DNA of 8,342 nucleotides from contig DJHK01000027.1 of assembly GCA_002433065.1 (NCBI GenBank), positions 1 through 8,342 of the forward strand. Reading direction: 5' to 3'. The DNA comes from Chloroflexi bacterium UBA6622. Lineage in GTDB: Bacteria; Chloroflexota; UBA11872. The notes beneath the pieces are model-generated. The model saw only the letters and a list, made by a program, of their open reading frames with translations, had not been told where the DNA came from and searched no databases. Of this stretch, positions 5,561-8,342 are shown in pieces (within the stretch, counting starts at the first letter, position 1; the number at the start of each line of letters is the position of its first letter). The position numbers were made by a program, and so were the translations under genes.

Positions 5561-8342
5561 TTACTTGTCATCTCTATTTCTATTTCGTTTCCCAATGAAC
5601 TGGTAAACGCCTATCCCCAGCACGGTCACCGCAATGATGGAACCACCGAGCACGATCGGCGATGGACTCGGAGCAGCTGTTGGAGGGGGAGTCGGGCTGA
5701 TTGATGTCGGGGGGCGTTGGGTGACCGGTGGTGGTTCGCCCAGGTGCTGGTAAGCGAGGCGGAGGGCCATTTCGTGGTCCTGCTTCTCGCGTTGGGCCAT
5801 GTCCAGGGCTTGGATGGCATTGTCCCGGCTGGCATAGGCCTTGATGTGCTTCACGGGATCGAGGCGGATGGCCTCGTCGTAGTCCGGAATGGCGCGCTCG
5901 TATAGGCCCAGCCGCATATAACCTTCAGCCCGCCCGAGATAGGCTTGGGAGTTCCTCGGATTGAAACGGATGCGCTCCTCAAAATGCAGGACCATTCTGT
6001 GATTCTGAGCCTTCATGTGGTGGTGCCAGTAAGCGCAGGCTGTGTCCGGGGAAGAGCAAAGGGAAACAGCCTGGTCAAACTGACCTACCGCTTCTAGAAG
6101 ATTACCCAGCCGGGTGTATATGTCCCCCAGCTGGAGCTTGATCGTCACCTTAAGGTCGGAAGCAGCACCGCCCTTAGGATCGAAGCCCTCCACCGTGAGG
6201 TAGTCCTGAAGAGCTGGCTCGTATAGGCCCAGCTGCTGATAGACCGTGGCCCGTTTGAGGTAGAGTTCGGCGTTCTCTGGCATGTGGCGGATGCTCTCGC
6301 TTAAATGCTTGATCGTTTGTAGCCACTGGACGAATTGGTTGGATTTCTTCGAAAGCGTCTCCGATGTTGAGCTGGACGTTGCCGACGTGTCCGGGTTCTC
6401 AGGCTCAGAAGTAATCAAGGGTCCCTGACTCGGAGGGACTGGCATCGAGCCCGGTGACCACGCAGGGTGGAAATCTATTCCCGGGCCATCCGTCAGCTGT
6501 CGGATGTTCCCACCGTCCACGTCCATAACGTAGATGTCAGAGTCGCCGTCGCGGCTGCTGGCAAATGCGATCTGGTTGCCGTCGGGTGACCACGCGGGGT
6601 GATACTCCCACACCGGCTCTGGCTTGTTCGTCAGCTGTCGAATGTTCCCGCCGTCCACGTCCATGACATAGATGTCAGAGTCGCCGTCGCGGTTACTCGC
6701 AAACGCGATCTGGCTGCCGTCGGGCGACCATGCGGGGCTGGAATCCTCCACTCCAACACCATCCGTCAGCTGTCGGACGTTCCCACCATCTGCGTCCATG
6801 ACATAGATGTGGGAAGAGTCGCCGTCGAAATCGAGGTCGCGCTCAAACACGATCCGGGTGCCGTCGGGCGACCACGCAGGGCTGGAATCCGGCATACCAA
6901 AACCCTCCGTCAGCTTTCGGACGTGCCCACTATCCACCTCCACTACGTACAAGCCCTCTCCTGTGCCACGTCTGGAAAACGCGATTCGGCTGCCGTCGGG
7001 TGACCACGCGGGGTCATACGAAGCATCGCAGAAGAGTGCATTCTGTTTTTCCGTCAGCTGTCGGACACTCCCGCCGTCCGCGTCCATGATGTAGATTTGG
7101 AAACAGTCGCCGTCGAGATCGCTCTCAAATGCGATCCGGGTGCCGTCGGGCGACCAAGCAGGGTAAGAATCCCATGCTGACCCCGGATTATCCGTCAGCT
7201 GTTGGATGTTTTGGGCGTCCGGATCCATGACGTAGATGTGGGCGTCGTGGATATATCTAGAAAACGCGATCTGGATGCCCGTAGTCGGAGTCGGAGAGAC
7301 GGGCGCTGCAGCAGTAAGTGTTGGAATGGCCGTCGTAGTCTGGATTGGGGTAGGTGTCGAAGGGGTTGGGCGAGGTATGCCGGTATCAAAGTCATTCGGT
7401 TCATCCAGGGCCACAGGTTTGCCCGACCGCTTCAAGCTTGGGTCGAGACGGATAGCCTCGTCGAAGTCCTGGTTGGCTCGCTGCGTCTGGCCTAGATATA
7501 GGTAGGCCACGCCCCGGTTGTAGTAGGCCTCGGCGTAATTCGGATTGAGGCGGATGGCCTCGTCGTAGTCCTGGATCGCCAGGTCGACTTTTCTTAATTC
7601 TCCTGCACTTGCAACACGGAAGATATTGCCCCGCAAGTAGTAGGCATACGCGTACGTCGGATCGAGGCGGATGGCCTTGTCGAAGTTCTGGAATGCCTGT
7701 CCACGCGAATGCTGACGGAAGTAGAGGAGGCCACGGTCGATGTGGGCATAGGCATCCTGCGGGTTGAGGAAGATGGCCATGTCAAGGTCCTCAATGGCTC
7801 GCTCGGACTGGCCCACCATGACGCAGGCAAAGCCCCTCCAGCGATAGGCCATCGCGTACGCCGGATCGAGGTGGATGGCCTTGTCGAAGTCTTGGATCGC
7901 TTGCTTAAACTGCCCGAGGTGGTAGTAGCCAGAGCCACGTAAGCGATAGGCCAGCGCAACAGCTGCCTGACTAGCTGTTACTGATGTCTCCGTCGGTGGC
8001 TTAGTGGTTGGTGGTGTCGGCGAAACTGCCGCTGTGGGAGTACATGGCGGGTCTGGAATAGGGGCCGGGGATTGGTCGTCGCCAGTTCCGCAGGTTGCCA
8101 GCATTGTGGTCAGGGCTTCAGCTTCTGCTCTCGTTACGGTAAGACCCCATGTCTTCTTCACACCCACCCAGTCCTTTGCGTAGGTGCACCAATACGCCGT
8201 GTTGGGTGGTTTCCACTGGTCCGGGCTTTTTGCACCCTTGGAGCGGTTGGCGCTCGCGGTGACCGCAATGAGATGTGGATGTGGTGTGTCGGCCAGAAAG
8301 TTGGCGTAGCGGCGTTTTGTGGCGGCATCCCAGGCCCATCCA
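5561..8342 (-). CDS. Partial HNH/DUF1524-type nuclease tail fused to TPR, PD40 (TolB-like) propeller, TPR and a C-terminal membrane anchor
   Basis: The reading frame is open across the right edge; 926 residues are visible and the N-terminus is missing. Residues 1-84 match the C-terminal half of secreted HNH endonucleases of the DUF1524/GmrSD type: WAWDAATKRRYANF, LIAVTASANRSKGAKSP with N32, a W-x-P-P segment, WCTY and a final ATC, with C52 and C84 possibly disulfide-bonded. The catalytic DHxVPL half would lie beyond the window. Then follow a Pro/Thr-rich linker (about 90-120), roughly five TPRs (128-301), a Pro/Thr linker (322-355), a six-unit PD40 propeller (355-631), a Ser/Thr linker (632-665), more TPRs (690-868), a Pro-rich linker, one hydrophobic helix (896-916) and the basic tail KRNRNRDDK. 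This layout fits an exported protein held by a C-terminal stop-transfer anchor. A role in DNA degradation or uptake at the cell surface is inference. No terminator is seen after the stop at 5561. Confidence 0.88.
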   Translation of the reverse strand, partial: GWAWDAATKRRYANFLADTPHPHLIAVTASANRSKGAKSPDQWKPPNTAYWCTYAKDWVGVKKTWGLTVTRAEAEALTTMLATCGTGDDQSPAPIPDPPCTPTAAVSPTPPTTKPPTETSVTASQAAVALAYRLRGSGYYHLGQFKQAIQDFDKAIHLDPAYAMAYRWRGFACVMVGQSERAIEDLDMAIFLNPQDAYAHIDRGLLYFRQHSRGQAFQNFDKAIRLDPTYAYAYYLRGNIFRVASAGELRKVDLAIQDYDEAIRLNPNYAEAYYNRGVAYLYLGQTQRANQDFDEAIRLDPSLKRSGKPVALDEPNDFDTGIPRPTPSTPTPIQTTTAIPTLTAAAPVSPTPTTGIQIAFSRYIHDAHIYVMDPDAQNIQQLTDNPGSAWDSYPAWSPDGTRIAFESDLDGDCFQIYIMDADGGSVRQLTEKQNALFCDASYDPAWSPDGSRIAFSRRGTGEGLYVVEVDSGHVRKLTEGFGMPDSSPAWSPDGTRIVFERDLDFDGDSSHIYVMDADGGNVRQLTDGVGVEDSSPAWSPDGSQIAFASNRDGDSDIYVMDVDGGNIRQLTNKPEPVWEYHPAWSPDGNQIAFASSRDGDSDIYVMDVDGGNIRQLTDGPGIDFHPAWSPGSMPVPPSQGPLITSEPENPDTSATSSSTSETLSKKSNQFVQWLQTIKHLSESIRHMPENAELYLKRATVYQQLGLYEPALQDYLTVEGFDPKGGAASDLKVTIKLQLGDIYTRLGNLLEAVGQFDQAVSLCSSPDTACAYWHHHMKAQNHRMVLHFEERIRFNPRNSQAYLGRAEGYMRLGLYERAIPDYDEAIRLDPVKHIKAYASRDNAIQALDMAQREKQDHEMALRLAYQHLGEPPPVTQRPPTSISPTPPPTAAPSPSPIVLGGSIIAVTVLGIGVYQFIGKRNRNRDDK
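5594..5656 (-). other. C-terminal transmembrane anchor
   Basis: About 21 hydrophobic residues (VLGGSIIAVTVLGIGVYQFI) are followed by a basic tail of K, R and N residues ending in DDK. Together with the Pro/Ser stalk before it, this is a typical stop-transfer anchor placing the large N-terminal part outside the cytoplasm. No sortase LPxTG motif is present. Confidence 0.8.
5738..6274 (-). repeat. C-terminal TPR block
   Basis: At least three TPR-like units are visible: residues near NAELYLKRATVYQQLG, then IKLQLGDIYTRLGNLLEAV, and NSQAYLGRAEGYMRLG followed by AIPDYDEAIRLDP. The middle part is degenerate, with a His cluster (YWHHH). The block ends before a Pro-rich stalk that leads into the membrane helix. 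Confidence 0.82.
5861..5885 (-). repeat. 25-base direct repeat, copy in C-terminal TPR block
   Basis: This segment encodes the D-Y-D-E-A-I-R-L core of a TPR and is identical to 7547-7571 in the N-terminal block, about 1.7 kb away. Identity at synonymous positions suggests the two TPR blocks share a recent duplication or gene conversion. Confidence 0.75.
6449..7279 (-). repeat. Six tandem PD40/TolB-like propeller units
   Basis: Units of 132-150 bases (44-50 residues) repeat the pattern I-Y-V-M-D-x-D-G-G-N-x-R-Q-L-T ... PAWSPDG-x-x-I-A-F. Five full PAWSPDG motifs and a sixth shortened one (PAWSPGS) are visible. Conserved starts of the PDG codons on the + strand lie near 6578, 6716, 6860, 6992 and 7142. 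The two units nearest 6500-6740 are almost identical at the DNA level, suggesting recent duplication. Six units fit a closed six-bladed propeller like that of TolB, a fold used for protein-protein contact. Confidence 0.9.
7439..7960 (-). repeat. N-terminal TPR block (about five repeats)
   Basis: Repeated 34-residue units carry the TPR consensus, for example A-Y-x-x-R-G ... G-x-x-x-x-A-I-x-D-[F/Y]-D-x-A-I-x-L-[D/N]-P. The fourth unit is longer, with an insertion around SAGELRKVD. TPR solenoids bind peptides or partner proteins. Confidence 0.9.
7547..7571 (-). repeat. 25-base direct repeat, copy in N-terminal TPR block
   Basis: Identical to 5861-5885 in the same orientation; it encodes D-Y-D-E-A-I-R-L of the fourth TPR. 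Close but imperfect versions occur in the neighbouring TPR units near 7440, 7667 and 7870. Confidence 0.75.
8090..8342 (-). other. Domain: C-terminal part of HNH (DUF1524/GmrSD-like) nuclease
   Basis: The encoded residues continue in one frame from the window edge into the TPR protein with no stop. A GTG at 8167 could be taken for a start, but it falls in the middle of the conserved W-V-x-V-K-x-x-W-G-L-T-V block, which needs the upstream residues. The ANRSKG-K-P-x-x-W and WCTYAKDW patterns are characteristic of this exported HNH family. Confidence 0.8.

Noticed and set aside
6449..7279. Regular repeats of about 140 bases that could be mistaken for CRISPR-like or satellite DNA
   Set aside because: They lie in frame and encode PD40 propeller units; unit length varies and there are no unique spacers.
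8165..8167. GTG at 8167 as the start of the large - strand protein
   Set aside because: The frame stays open to the window edge and the 58 codons upstream continue a conserved HNH/DUF1524 domain, so the protein is partial at its N-terminus.

Overview
The window is about 8.3 kb of moderately GC-rich bacterial DNA. It holds five complete protein genes, one intact tRNA gene, a 3' tRNA fragment, and one very large gene that runs off the right edge. Nothing in it names a species. The large protein's Pro/Thr-rich linkers, TolB/PD40 propeller, TPR blocks and secreted-type HNH (DUF1524/GmrSD-like) domain, together with the sulfatase and sugar-metabolism neighbours, suggest an environmental Chloroflexota-like bacterium. 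That is inference only.

Left part (1-5257): after a 236-base leader with no recognisable gene, three genes lie head-to-tail on the + strand. They encode an NHL-repeat beta-propeller, a classical short-chain dehydrogenase (SDR) and a TIM-barrel sugar phosphate isomerase/epimerase. Gaps are 39 and 4 bases, so they look like one operon. A sulfatase gene converges on the operon from the - strand, and its stop codon overlaps the last operon stop inside a single CTAG. Divergent from the sulfatase is an extended SDR (epimerase/dehydratase type) that lacks the usual catalytic lysine. Together they read as a small carbohydrate-processing set: removal of sulfate, then oxidation, isomerisation or epimerisation of the sugar. 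The substrate cannot be read from the sequence.

Middle (5258-5560): a - strand tRNA-Leu(UAA) with encoded CCA, then on the + strand an isolated T-arm, acceptor strand and CCA of a second tRNA, most like tRNA-Gly, with no 5' half. Such a fragment is the classic scar of integration at a tRNA 3' end. If so, the inserted DNA should lie to its left. No integrase is visible.

Right part (5561-8342, - strand): one ORF of at least 926 codons, open at the window edge. The order is: tail of an HNH/DUF1524-type nuclease domain, Pro/Thr linker, about five TPRs, Pro/Thr linker, six-unit PD40 (TolB-like) propeller, Ser-rich linker, second TPR block, Pro-rich linker, one transmembrane helix and a basic tail. 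This looks like a surface-anchored nuclease/scaffold fusion and is the most unusual object in the window.
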